The notes under the pieces are model-generated. The model had not been told where the DNA came from. It saw only the letters and a list, made by a program, of their open reading frames with translations, and ran no database searches. The translations under genes and the position numbers were made by a program. A stretch of DNA of 64,000 bases from Microthyrium microscopicum (taxonomy: Eukaryota > Ascomycota > Dothideomycetes > Microthyriales > Microthyriaceae), in NCBI GenBank assembly GCA_010405405.1, contig MU004230.1, forward strand, positions 2,067,744-2,131,743, written 5' to 3'. Shown in pieces: positions 43,869 through 53,196 of this stretch (the first letter of the stretch is position 1; each line of letters starts with the position of its first letter).

Positions 43869-45658
43869 TCACCAGGCTGGAGTTTGATCTTTCTGCACAC
43901 TCGTGACAACAACTCCAGCGCCCGATGCTTCACCAGGTGGGGCTGGCAACTGGCAGCAGCCAAATCTCTTATTCGTGTGGTCAAATACTGCATACATGCA
44001 GCGCAAGATCACATCGCCGTAAATGTCCGGAGGGGGGGTATTGTTCGGACTGGGTAAGCCACTGGACTGGATGGCTCCAACGTAGCCAGCATTGTCCGGT
44101 AGTTCTGAAAATAATAAGTAAGACGGTGGTAAGTCGATAAAAAGGCCGCCAATGTCGAAGCTCAAGGTTGGGAGATGAGTGTAGTTCTGCGGTATAACCC
44201 AACCATTCTGTGGGTCAACGTGTGCACCAGCAATTTTCGAGTAAATCCTTTCGCAGGCCATATCGTCAATGATGAGAAGAGTGGTTCCCGTATCCATGAT
44301 CGATTGGTTCGGAGGATTGACTCGCAAGTACTCGGTGCCGTCGATAAGAATTTTCGTGCTTGAAACGGTCCAGAATCCTTTGTCTGTGCCAGATGAGTTG
44401 CTGACTACGGGGGTGTAGTGAAGCGGGCCATGTGCTTGAACAATGCTTTGATCGATGTAGCCGAAAGTGTAGAAGGACGTGCTGTTGACGGTCGGGTCGC
44501 TTGTCTGCGCATAAGTCCCAAGCTTGGCTGTAAACAAGCCTTCGGCCCTCTCTCCTTGTGTGATCATATTTTCGATTATCGTTGGCTGTTGCTGAGGCCT
44601 GGAAGTGTTGAGGACGCCAAAGGCGGTTCCCTACAATTACGGTTAGACTGAACAGCTCAAACTATTGTCTGACGACTTACGCAAAGACCATCGCCATCAA
44701 AAGCCTGGAGGAATTGCTGTGAGACCTTGGTAGCAACCTCCACACCCTGATTTTTGACGATGACACCACCTACTTCGACAGTGTCGAGATAGACAACTCC
44801 ACTGGCACTGCTCTGATCGCCATACGTGATGGACCATTTGTTGGCAGTCTTCTGAGAAGTAGATGATGCAGCTGGATTGTATAAGTTATGTGTGCCAGAT
44901 GGAGCTGGTTGCGTTAATGGTGAGATAACCCAGAAGTCGGATGATCCAGAGTCCACGTCCAATCTAACAGGCTTCACAGGAGTCCCAATGTGAAACGTGG
45001 AAAGGTAGTATGAGTTCATCTGTATGTTGTCTGCTGTCACTTCTCCAATGGTTATATCGCCATTCGCAGAACCAGGAGCCCCAGAACCAGGAGCGGGGTC
45101 TGTTGTTGCAGGTGGAGGATTTGTGGCGGGAGGAGGAACGGTAGCTGGAGGAGGGCAAGCACAATTGCCTCCGCCGGTACAACCACCGTGGTGGTGGTGG
45201 TGACCTACAGAGCAACATTAGCTTCGAATGAAAGAAGCGTCAGTTTGTACTCCATACTATGGTGATACTGGTCATGACGACGGGCTTGTCGTTGCTGCTT
45301 GATGACCTTCAAGCCATAATCCGGGAGCCTGTCTAATACGTCCTCAATGACTTCGGCTAATGGATCAGCAGCTTCGTTCCGAGCCTCTTTGATTCTTTTG
45401 AGTTGATCATGGTTGCGATGTTTTCTGATGAAGGGACCTGCTGATGGAGTAAGGTCATCTAATTGATGCGGTTAGTGACATGAGATTGAAGAGTCGAAGC
45501 AGCAGCTCTGAGCTCATACACTTGAGAATGGCCCAGCCTAGAGACTAGAACTTGGTTAGCCAAAATACGTTCCGAGATAAAGCAGATCATACCTTTTTGC
45601 CATCTTTGACGTAGTTTGGATTGCGGATGCGTGGAATGAAGCCTGGCTTGGTAGACAT
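43869..45658 (-). CDS. Pepsin-type (A1) aspartic protease with unusual N-terminal region
   Basis: Exons 45658-45593, 45544-45520, 45458-45258, 45204-44681 and 44630-43869 give 525 residues. The two catalytic motifs are DVDSGSSDFW (Asp182; DSGS replaces the usual DTGS) and SIMDTGTTLL (Asp385). The flap tyrosine lies in WSITYGDQSSASGVVYLD. The N-terminal half has no signal peptide; it is basic (PFIRKHRNHDQLKRIKEARN), then has HHHHGGCTGGGNCAC and a Pro/Thr linker before the catalytic domain. That organisation suggests either a zymogen region or a non-secretory or unconventionally exported enzyme. Exon 2 is only 25 bases; I chose its acceptor (GTTCTAG) because it alone keeps the frame. Confidence 0.85.
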
Positions 45659-45937
45659 GTTTGCTCTATATGCTGAAGGATGAAAAGGTTGTTATAAAAG
45701 ATAAAAAGAGATGATATGAAGCACTATGCTGAGAGGGTTGAATGTGAGTTATTGATAGAGAAAGGAGAAGGATTGAAGCCAGGGAGACATACATGAGCCA
45801 AACAGCGATCAGTTGCAGTTTCTCAGTTGTTTGAATGGAAGGCGACTTCACGAGTGATTGCATAATGCCCAGGATAGAGACGATAAATTCGTATTCACAG
45901 CAAGGACGAGTATAAACCAAGAAGGAGCTGGTATTTC
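45659..45937. other. Short intergenic stretch
   Basis: About 280 bases between the protease start and the Sdh5 stop; holds the protease promoter. No further feature seen. Confidence 0.4.
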
Positions 45938-46750
45938 TCAAAGTGAAGTCTGCTCGAACAGCTTCAAAGCTGGCATGAACGCCATTCCCTCTTTTCTTTT
46001 ACTTTCCACATGGCTCCGCAGAGTGGTCAAAATATCAGAATCCTTCCATCTTTGTGGCACCGGTCTATAAGCAGCTTTGAAAGTACCAACTGTTTGTGCC
46101 CATTCACCAGGCCTTGGTGATTGAGTCGGTTGATCGACCTTTGACACAGTGCTTTCATCTGTAGGCGTAGCCTGTGTAGCCCAATAATAAATATCCCAAT
46201 CATTCTCATCTAGAAAAAGATCATATTCCTTTAACTGTTCTGCGGTCATAGTCTGTAACTTCTCGTTGGCGAAGGTCGATAGTAAGAGATCGCTTTCTAG
46301 CGTTCCTCGTTTTCGACTTTGGTCTAAAAGAAGAGTTGTTAGCATATTGGACATAAATTGCCGCGTTCTACAATCGAGGAACAAACATAATAAACGAGCT
46401 CGCGTGGTGCTAGTATCTTCTCCTGTCCTTCTCAAGGGCTCTACACGAAATGAACCGCCTTCAATTTCACCCACATTGAGTTCAGAGTCTTTTGACTTTG
46501 CTTCTGGGTCGAGCTTGGACAGCATCTCTGGAGGAGCTTTATCTGCGCCGGCAGATGGCAGATCAGTTGCTTCGGCAGACTTCTTATTGGACATGGGAGG
46601 ATTCAGCGGCTTCTCTTTTTGGAATTTGCGGTGTTCTTCGGCATTGTCGTGGCGTCGGTCATTGAGGTTGCGAAAGGGTTGGAATTGACTGAATGGGCGT
46701 GCCTGCTGCAGGCGTAGCACGCGAGGGACGACTATGAGTCTTCGTGACAT
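45938..46750 (-). CDS. SDH5: Succinate dehydrogenase assembly factor 2 (Sdh5/SDHAF2)
   Basis: Exons 46750-46387 and 46323-45938 give 249 residues. The first 30 residues ([20 protein letters not shown]) are a mitochondrial presequence. The conserved core is [36 protein letters not shown] and [19 protein letters not shown], diagnostic of the factor that helps attach FAD to Sdh1 in the mitochondrial matrix. The 63-base intron falls inside RARLLY and must be removed to give that motif; because its length is a multiple of three and it holds no in-frame stop, the retained form also reads through. An ATG 45 bases upstream in frame would spoil the presequence, so I start at 46750. Confidence 0.93.
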   Translation of the reverse strand: MSRRLIVVPRVLRLQQARPFSQFQPFRNLNDRRHDNAEEHRKFQKEKPLNPPMSNKKSAEATDLPSAGADKAPPEMLSKLDPEAKSKDSELNVGEIEGGSFRVEPLRRTGEDTSTTRARLLCLFLDCRTRQFMSNMLTTLLLDQSRKRGTLESDLLLSTFANEKLQTMTAEQLKEYDLFLDENDWDIYYWATQATPTDESTVSKVDQPTQSPRPGEWAQTVGTFKAAYRPVPQRWKDSDILTTLRSHVESKRKEGMAFMPALKLFEQTSL

Positions 46751-46807
46751 TGTTAAGAAAAGAGGAATTTCAATGGAGTTGAATCGCAAATACAATGGCT
46801 GGTACGT

Positions 46808-47531
46808 TCACAAAAAATCAACGATACTTTGCCTCTGTTTAGATTGGAAAAAGTAGTTGACATCACCATGTCTTGGCATAACAGGGGTAGCTTCGGGCCG
46901 AGTACCTAACTCACATGCATCCAACCGCGATCGATGGATATGCAACAGCTTCAACTTCCTTCCATCAACATCCTCAAAGTTATCCTGCCTTGACCGCAAA
47001 TTGTCTCTGATGTCACTCAGCTCCTCCTCGTCCTGGTCTTGCGTTTTCCTGTTCAGATTTCTGTCGTGCATCTCCATCCAGCACAGCATCAGGATCTCGT
47101 TGAGCGTTAGACCATGGAATGTCTGCTTGCGCTCCGTATGACGGACCAGCAGGAATACGATGTGAATTCATTGGCGGCAGGGGACCAACATTGCGCATGC
47201 TGTTCTGTACGTCTGAAGGATGCGTGCTCTCCGGTGGTACTCCTGCATGAGAAAGTGAAAGCTGTGGCGGAGCATTTGGGTAGAATGTTCCTCGCACGTC
47301 TCGCAACGAATTTGATGGGTAGGCACCACGCGATGTAGTGTCAAAAAATCCGGAGGAAGTGTGTGGTGCGGATTGAAACCGAAGCGGCCCGCTGGTCTGA
47401 TTGTCTTCCTGTTGCAAGTCTCCTATTTAGAAAGAGGGTTGAGCAGCTTGTTGTTTCCAATCTAGTTAAGCATTGGCAGCAGATCTTGCTTGGCTTGCAG
47501 AAGTGGCATCTTGAGAAGGGTCGATAGCCAT
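46808..47531 (-). pseudogene. Decayed gene with two Gln-type stops and a frame break
   Basis: From an ATG at 47531 the minus-strand frame reads MAIDPSQDATSASQARSAAN then meets TAA, continues as plausible coding for 13 codons, meets a second TAA, and runs on open for another 134 codons (LQQEDNQTSGPLRFQ... to 47013). Both stops are CAA-to-TAA compatible. Near 47090 the protein-like reading shifts to another frame, which is highly charged (DEEELSDIRDNLRSRQDNFE) and ends at 46808. I read this as one hydrophilic, disordered protein gene broken by two nonsense changes and a frame break; an intron could explain the last. No family recognised. It lies 16 bases after the zinc-finger gene's stop. Confidence 0.5.
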
Positions 47532-47546
47532 TCTCCACTCCTCCTT

Positions 47547-48158
47547 CTAGGCTTTGGGAACTTTCATGGGATACTGCTCGCCAGGTAGGCACAGAATATA
47601 TCGACCACCACCGTGTTGCTGCACAGTAATACCTATAAACTCTTTTCCGTTTTCAAAATATTGATTGATTCTCAAATCCCCGGAGCGACAAGCATCGAGA
47701 AAAACCACTGGTTCCCGAACTTTTGGAGCATCTGAAGCATGCACGTTGCCGGATTTAACTATGTCCATGGACGCGTTTCTCCTCTCATCCAAGTCATATC
47801 TAACTCTGGCTTTGGACTATAGTCCGATCATAGATGATTAGACTACGTGCTTGTAGAATGTTCTGAAGACTTACGCAACATCTGCTGCAGACTTTCCGCT
47901 TTTCACTTGGTCTACGTGAATTGTTATCAAATTTCTCGGGCGGAAGGGGTTCGCCACAAGAACTACACTCGTTTAGGGAGCTTTGAGTTGCCGCTCCTTG
48001 TTTTATACCCGCCTCTGTTTCATCCTATATGAGGGGGACAATGATTAGCGTATTCAGGTAATACATTGGCTGTACTTTTCACCTGGTCTTTTTTGTGGAT
48101 CGTCATCAAAGTCCTCCAATGGCAACAACATACCACAGCGACCCGAACAGCGCTGCAT
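47547..48158 (-). CDS. Small double zinc-finger-like protein, undescribed architecture
   Basis: Exons 48158-48083, 48014-47875 and 47816-47547 give 161 residues. Two related cysteine motifs appear: CSGRCGMLLPLEDFDD near the start and CSSCGEPLPPEKFDNN about 30 residues later, the second completed by KVCSRCC. Both follow the pattern CxxxC/CxxC-G-x-LPxxxFD, suggesting an internal duplication of a zinc-ribbon-like unit. An intron falls exactly after the CC. The remaining 88 residues begin SKARVRYDLDERRN and end in a compact region (VFLDACRSGDLRINQYFENG, then YILCLPGEQYPMKVP) I do not recognise. No signal peptide. The acceptor of exon 2 (GAAACAG) was chosen because it is the one that avoids a stop. 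Confidence 0.6.
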
Positions 48159-48163
48159 TGTTG

Positions 48164-48535
48164 ATGGCAGAGATTTGTGTCCACTACGACGTCTCGCCAC
48201 GAGGGACTAGGGAGAAAGCCGAAGATTATGTTTGAGAGACTATCGAAGATGCCTTTAAATCAATGACCAGATTCAAACCTTCATTCATCAGTAGACTAAT
48301 ATCCACAGACTGGCAATCAAAGGATGTGACTGCACTTTATAGAAGTATGGAATTTACCCAAACTGTCTTGCACGTTGCCCTTGGCGGTGAACTTGGGTCA
48401 TCGTACACCATATTTGAGTGTGGTCGCGGGAATAGTTTACAGCTCTTTCAATCACAAGATGCATGGAAGTTGAATGCTAACAGAGAGTCCATCGTTCGAA
48501 GCCTCCTGATATTGGAAGTAGATAAGACTCTCTAA
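48164..48535 (+). pseudogene. Possible broken gene, divergent from the zinc-finger gene
   Basis: From an ATG at 48164 the plus strand reads MAEICVHYDVSPRGTREKAE, hits one TGA at about 48233, and continues in the same frame as ETIEDAFKSMTRFKPSFISR and on for 90 more codons to 48535 (HVALGGELGSSYTIFECGRG). The sequence on both sides of the stop looks protein-like; CGA to TGA would explain it. The start lies only six bases from the zinc-finger gene's start on the other strand, which is tight for two promoters. No family recognised; it may be chance. Confidence 0.3.
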
Positions 48536-48955
48536 ATGATCCTAGATATCTGTTGTCCACGACACCTTGAGCAGGTCAAGAACCTTTCGATTAGAAATTT
48601 GAATGATGATCACAAGCACAAATGAGGTGTATCTTTTATCAATGTTTTTACATTATTCCAGATTATCATTATATACCAGCTCTTGCGTGTATCATCCGCA
48701 AAGTCAGCTGTGCAGTGCCACATACAGGCATGTTCTTCGTATAAACAATACGGTTCGTAGCAATCAAGCGCCGTTGGTCTCGTGGGGATCCTGCCCATTC
48801 CAATCTTTCCCATCCCATCCCCGTCCTGTCCAATCCAGTTCCCATTTATGCATAAAAGTGGTATAAAAGTATATTCAAGAAGTCGTACAAAGTGTCGTAC
48901 AAATACATTAGTCGTTTTCGGTAATTTCTCATGGCGATTGGAGCTCATAAGAGCA
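48536..48955. other. Intergenic
   Basis: 3' flank of the GPI-protein gene. A short CCCATTCCAATC/CCCATCC repeat-like run occurs near 48790-48840. No gene seen. Confidence 0.4.
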
Positions 48956-49852
48956 TTACATCATGAGGGTGGCGGCAATGCCAGCGCCAGCGGCGAGTAT
49001 CACTGATGAGAGTTTGAAACTCGTGGTGGCACCGGCACTGGAGGGTGGGTTTGTTTGAGAAAAGCTGGGTGATGGTGTTGGTGTGGGCTTTGGTGTGTAT
49101 GTGATGCTGAGGGTGATGCTGCTTGAGCTTGAGCTTTGTGATGGTTTTGGTACACCTGTTCCCCAGCTTGGTCGGATGTATGTGGTTGGGTGAGCATATC
49201 CAGTTCCCCATGATGTTGGATGGTATGATGATTGTATGCTGGTGGAGTTGGATGATGATGGGCATGGCGTTTCGCTGCTTATTGGAGTAGAGGTTGTGGT
49301 TGTGCAGGGAGTTTCGGTGCTTGTGGAGTTTGATGCCCACAATTTGGATGTCCAGGTTGAGGCAGAGGAGGACATTGAAGATGTGACGGTAGCGTTCATG
49401 ATTGGAGTTGAGGATGGGGTTGTGGAGCAGAGAGTTGTGGTGGTCGAAGAGTTGTGAGCCCAAGATTTGGATCCCCAAGGTTTAGATACCCATGTCTTAG
49501 TAGACGAAGAGGCCGAGGAGGTGATAGTAGCGTTGGCGGTGTGGTTAGAGTATGGTGGGATGGAGATGATCGCATCTGGAGGACCGCAATGTGCGTCGCC
49601 AGCACTTAGCGAAGACTGTCTGCAGATGGTTGTGTGTGGACCTGATTTGTTGATGCAGTTATCTTCTGTTGCAATTCCATCCTTGCAGGTGACAAACAGT
49701 GGCGTATCTCCTGCCGCACTTCTGCAATATACACCATCCCTGAATGGACAGATAATTCCATCTGGAAAGGTAGAGTTGGGATAAAAGCGAAGTTGAGCAT
49801 TGGTAACTGTGGCAAGGGCAGCCAGTGCCAAAGATCTGAGTATGGATGGCAT
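48956..49852 (-). CDS. GPI-anchored Ser/Thr-rich cell wall or surface protein
   Basis: A single exon of 298 residues from the ATG at 49852. Signal peptide MPSILRSLALAALATVTNA. A folded N-terminal domain of about 85 residues holds six cysteines (in ICPF, YCRS, VTCK, DNCIN, TICRQ, AHCGP). A long Ser/Thr/Pro stalk follows, with an internal duplication of about 45 residues: TSSASSSTKTWVSKPW and TSSMSSSASTWTSKLW, each followed by a Thr-rich run and STPI. The C-terminus (SSVILAAGAGIAATLMM) is a GPI-attachment signal. It should be displayed on the wall or plasma membrane and be heavily O-mannosylated. The cysteine domain is unnamed to me. The upstream extension of the frame lacks a signal peptide, so the internal ATG is preferred. 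Confidence 0.8.
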   Translation of the reverse strand: MPSILRSLALAALATVTNAQLRFYPNSTFPDGIICPFRDGVYCRSAAGDTPLFVTCKDGIATEDNCINKSGPHTTICRQSSLSAGDAHCGPPDAIISIPPYSNHTANATITSSASSSTKTWVSKPWGSKSWAHNSSTTTTLCSTTPSSTPIMNATVTSSMSSSASTWTSKLWASNSTSTETPCTTTTSTPISSETPCPSSSNSTSIQSSYHPTSWGTGYAHPTTYIRPSWGTGVPKPSQSSSSSSITLSITYTPKPTPTPSPSFSQTNPPSSAGATTSFKLSSVILAAGAGIAATLMM

Positions 49853-50318
49853 TTTGATTGTGGTTTGTGGTAACGAATTGGGGTGTTTGATAAGGCTGAG
49901 CAAGGTTGAGTTGAGTGCAAGGGGAGTGATGTTGCACAAGGTTTGCTGCAAGGGCGAGCCTGAACTGGAGAATTGTTTTTGGAGTTCCTGGAGAGAATGA
50001 ACGATTTGCACCAGGATGCTGTGCGACGTTGATTAAATAGACAACGGACAGGAAAAATAACAAAGTGCGTGGTTGGCTCTATCTCCACTTCCAGCCTTGC
50101 AAAATGCTAGCGCGAGGCTGGCGAGGTTGATAATCAGGGGCAGGGATTGGTGGCGTTGGGGGCAGGGGCGCCGTTTTAGCGTGCACGTCCCTCATTTAGA
50201 TACGTGCCCCACGTGGATCCCTTTTGAACAAGCTTTTGATTGGTCGTCCTTCTAGTCGGGAGTTTAAAATCGTTATCGTTCCTGGATGACTATTTGGAGA
50301 TATTCTGTAGGCTGAATA
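49853..50318. other. Intergenic
   Basis: 5' flank of the GPI-protein gene up to the edge of a MITE. No gene; the stretch 50100-50210 is relatively GC-rich. Confidence 0.4.
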
Positions 50319-50672
50319 CCGTAGAAAGCTCACAAGATGTCCGCAAGCTCTTGGGCGTTCAAAGTGGCTTTTAGCGTGTTTATGTGGCGTTCTTACATTC
50401 TTCATAACTTCTCCCATTTACTTCGTTGTTACAGTAGGAGAATGCTTAAAATTCACAGTATAGGATAACAATACTAAGCTTATGTGCCTTAACTTCTTAT
50501 AGAGCAAAAATCTTATAAGATTCTATAGTTCTAATACTTCAAAAGTTGAGCCTATAAAACTGCTCCACTTAAATGCTACTTAACCCTGTACTTTTAACGC
50601 CAAATACGCTAAATAGGCAGTTTTGGCGGAAACGATTGGCTACCTTGCGGACATCTTGTGAGCTTTCTACGG
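50319..50672. mobile_element. MITE, 354 bases, TA-flanked
   Basis: Perfect inverted repeats of 29 bases begin CCGTAGAAAGCTCACAAGAT at 50319 and end at 50672 as their reverse complement, flanked by TA on both sides (50317-50318, 50673-50674). Similarity continues inward with scattered C/T changes (TTTAGCGTATTTGGCG against TTTTAGCGTGTTTATGTGGCG). There is no coding capacity, so it is a non-autonomous element, probably mobilised by a Tc1/mariner/pogo-type transposase given the TA duplication. Confidence 0.88.
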
Positions 50673-50674
50673 TA

Positions 50675-51295
50675 TGTTCCTGAAAACAAGGTGCTCGATG
50701 CACAAGCCCTTCGTTCTTGGCTACAAGCGCCCGTTGCTTGACGACAACCGGTATGGCCGGACTGGGATTACCCGTTGTACCTTGCAGCTAGACGATTCTA
50801 CAAATCATTCTAGAACTTCTATAGCAAACTGGTCATGGCGGTCAATCGGGGTGGCTTTCTCTAGAAATCAATTGTGCGGTTATTTGAATCTCAAATGGTT
50901 ATCATCGGTTAGCTTAAGCGCGTTGTGACCACTAAGGGAAAGCAACGACAACCAATTGCAAAGCATAGCACCTGGCTCTGGATCAAATAGTGTATGTTGC
51001 ACTATATTGGCCAGTTTCCACAACTCTGTTGATCAACTATTATTCCAAAATTTGACGGCTTGAAAATCCGAGCTGACTTTCTAAACATCATGGGATGTAA
51101 ACATGGTACACATTCATTGCCATTATCTTGCCGACATGTGCTTCAATATGACAAAATTGACCTGGGAAGTCATGTATTTAATAGTTTCAAAGCAAGAAAT
51201 TCTCAACTTTAAGATACCTCTGAACTTTTCCAAGCTATTATATTGTTCTCTGTACTCAAAACCCGGAACAAAATTATCTTTGCTGTTTCTTACAG
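50675..51295. other. Intergenic or 5' exon region of the Gln-rich gene
   Basis: No recognised gene. A clear 3' splice site (TTTCTTACAG, ending 51295) precedes the large Gln-rich frame, so an upstream exon with the true start may lie here, but I could not identify it. Confidence 0.4.
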
Positions 51296-51347
51296 GGCCA
51301 AGGAAGAACAGAATCTTAAGCAGAAAAAGCCCCCTTCTCTCCAGGAC

Positions 51348-53196
51348 ATGATGAATGAATTACAAAAGGTCAAACGTGGGTCTGATGCTTTGGGGCCTCG
51401 CATCCAGCAACAGGGACAAATTGTTGTGCTGGCTGAGCTGCAAAGGCAGCGGGATCAACGACAAGCAGAACTTCTCGACCTCGACCAGCGAATTGCTAGT
51501 ATGCAAGAAGGTCATCCCGTAGAGGATCAAATTCTAGTAACAAGGCCGACTACAGCAAATACAGCTCAAGATACTGCATTCCAGCGCTCAACGACGCCTC
51601 CTAGTCCACCACCGCAGGTCAGACATGTACAACCCCAACTTGCAAATACAGGCAATATGCCGCCTCCTGCACAAGTACCACCACGGAGTAATCGGACCTA
51701 TCAGCCTAGTCCCCTAAGTCAAGACCCACAGCAAGCCCAATATGACCCCCAATCTGCTGGTGGAAACAGCCCGAATTATGAACCAAGTCCTCAGAGCTCG
51801 ATATCAAGTGAACCCGCTGGTATTGCCGCCCAAAGTGGCCCAGTCGACCAGCCGAGCTTTCCAGGCCACAATAAACAGCAAGGACAGTACGGCTATCCAC
51901 ACCAAGGACAGTACGGTTATCCGCAGCAAGGACAGTACAGTCCCCCACAGCAAGGCCAATATGGCTATCCACAGCAAGGACAGCCCGGTTACTATAGTGC
52001 AACAGGTCAAAACTTAGTACCTCAGCAGAGTCGTCCGCAAAGAGCTCCTCGTGCTCACCAGTACCCTTTAAGCAATAATCCACAGCCAGCACAGCCAGCA
52101 CAGTACAGCACTCACAATACAACAAGACATACTCTAACTTCTCAACAACAGCAAGACTACCAGAGTTTCCAAACAAACAGGCCCAGTACCGTCGAGTATC
52201 AAAGTAATCCGGGTCATCAGCAAGTAGGTACGCTCTCTAGTCTGGCGCATTGGTCTGACAGTCAGGATACAATTGGATCAGACCTAGCTCGTCAACAGCT
52301 TCATCGTAACGCTCCGAATTACGCGCCATATGATACCGTCATCCACGAAGCTCTTCAAGGGCCAGGATATCCAGAGGCAGTAAACAGAAATCCTGAACGG
52401 GAGATGTATCATAGAGGTGGAACTCCAGACGAAAGCGAAGACTCAGATGCGGAAGAAATAGAAAGAAGAATTGCGAGAGGAATCAGAGAAGATATGGAAA
52501 GAGGGGCTGAAGGACGAGCTGCACGACTACGAATGGACAGAGCAGCTAGAAGAGTAATTGAAAGAGCAACTGAAAGAAGAGTTGAAAGTCAGGCTGAAAG
52601 CTTGGCTGAAGGTAACATCAGACGCGAAAGCTTGAGAAGAAAACTGGATCCAGTAAGTCCTAGACCGCCCTGGCTAGATAAGCAAAGATCTGATGACGTA
52701 GAGCAACAAAACCTTGTTGCTTCGAAAGAGTCCATTAAGTTGATAGACCCCGATGAGACAATAGACATGCGCTAAGAAGATGAAATCCAAGAAGATCCAA
52801 TGCTTGTGGATCAGGATGACGAAGACCCGGAAGACCAGTATCAGCAAGGCGATGAGGAAGAAGATAGCGATAAAGACGATGACCAGAATACCAGACGCGG
52901 CAGATCCTGTGAAAGAGTGGTTCCAGATCGATCAGACCGACATGTAAGTGGCAGATCCATGGAAAGATGGTGCGGAAGGCACAGAAAATGGGAATCTTTG
53001 CGCCGCAGGTTCGATCTGAAGGAAGGCAAGAAATGGTGCAAGGGTGAGCGGAATAAGACCTGTCGCATATGTTGTGTAAGTTGTCCCAGTGTGATGCCTC
53101 AACGATTGTTGTGCGATTGACTAATCTCTCTCAAACCAGGCGGAATCGAAGGCTCGAGCCAAAAAGAGAAAGCAACGTGATCGTGGGCGGCGTTGA
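51348..53196 (+). CDS. Gln/Pro-rich protein ending in a cysteine motif, one in-frame TAA
   Basis: The frame is open from before 51296 to a TAA at 52773-52775, then continues in the same frame to 53075, and an intron (53076-53139) joins a last exon at 53140-53196. I start at the ATG at 51348; an upstream exon is possible. Parts: a helix (LQRQRDQRQAELLDLDQRIA), a Pro/Gln-rich tract with five 24-base repeats QQGQYGYP, a charged helix (EEIERRIARGIREDMERGAE), an acidic region, and a Cys/His end (WCGRHRKW...CRICC, then AESKARAKKRK). The TAA is CAA-to-TAA compatible, so the gene may be broken. Alternatively a perfect donor GTAAGT at 52653 with an AG at 52816-52817 or nearby could splice it out in frame. 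Confidence 0.5.
51876..51995 (+). repeat. Coding minisatellite, five 24-base units
   Basis: Unit CAGCAAGGACAGTACGGTTA plus TCCG-type ending, encoding QQGQYGYP with small changes. Units differ by a few bases, so the array is not brand new. Confidence 0.85.

Noticed and set aside
47547-47792. A caspase/metacaspase reading of the FLDACRSGD string
   Set aside because: The DACRSGD string recalls the metacaspase cysteine motif, but no catalytic histidine block or fold-length domain is present in the 161-residue protein.
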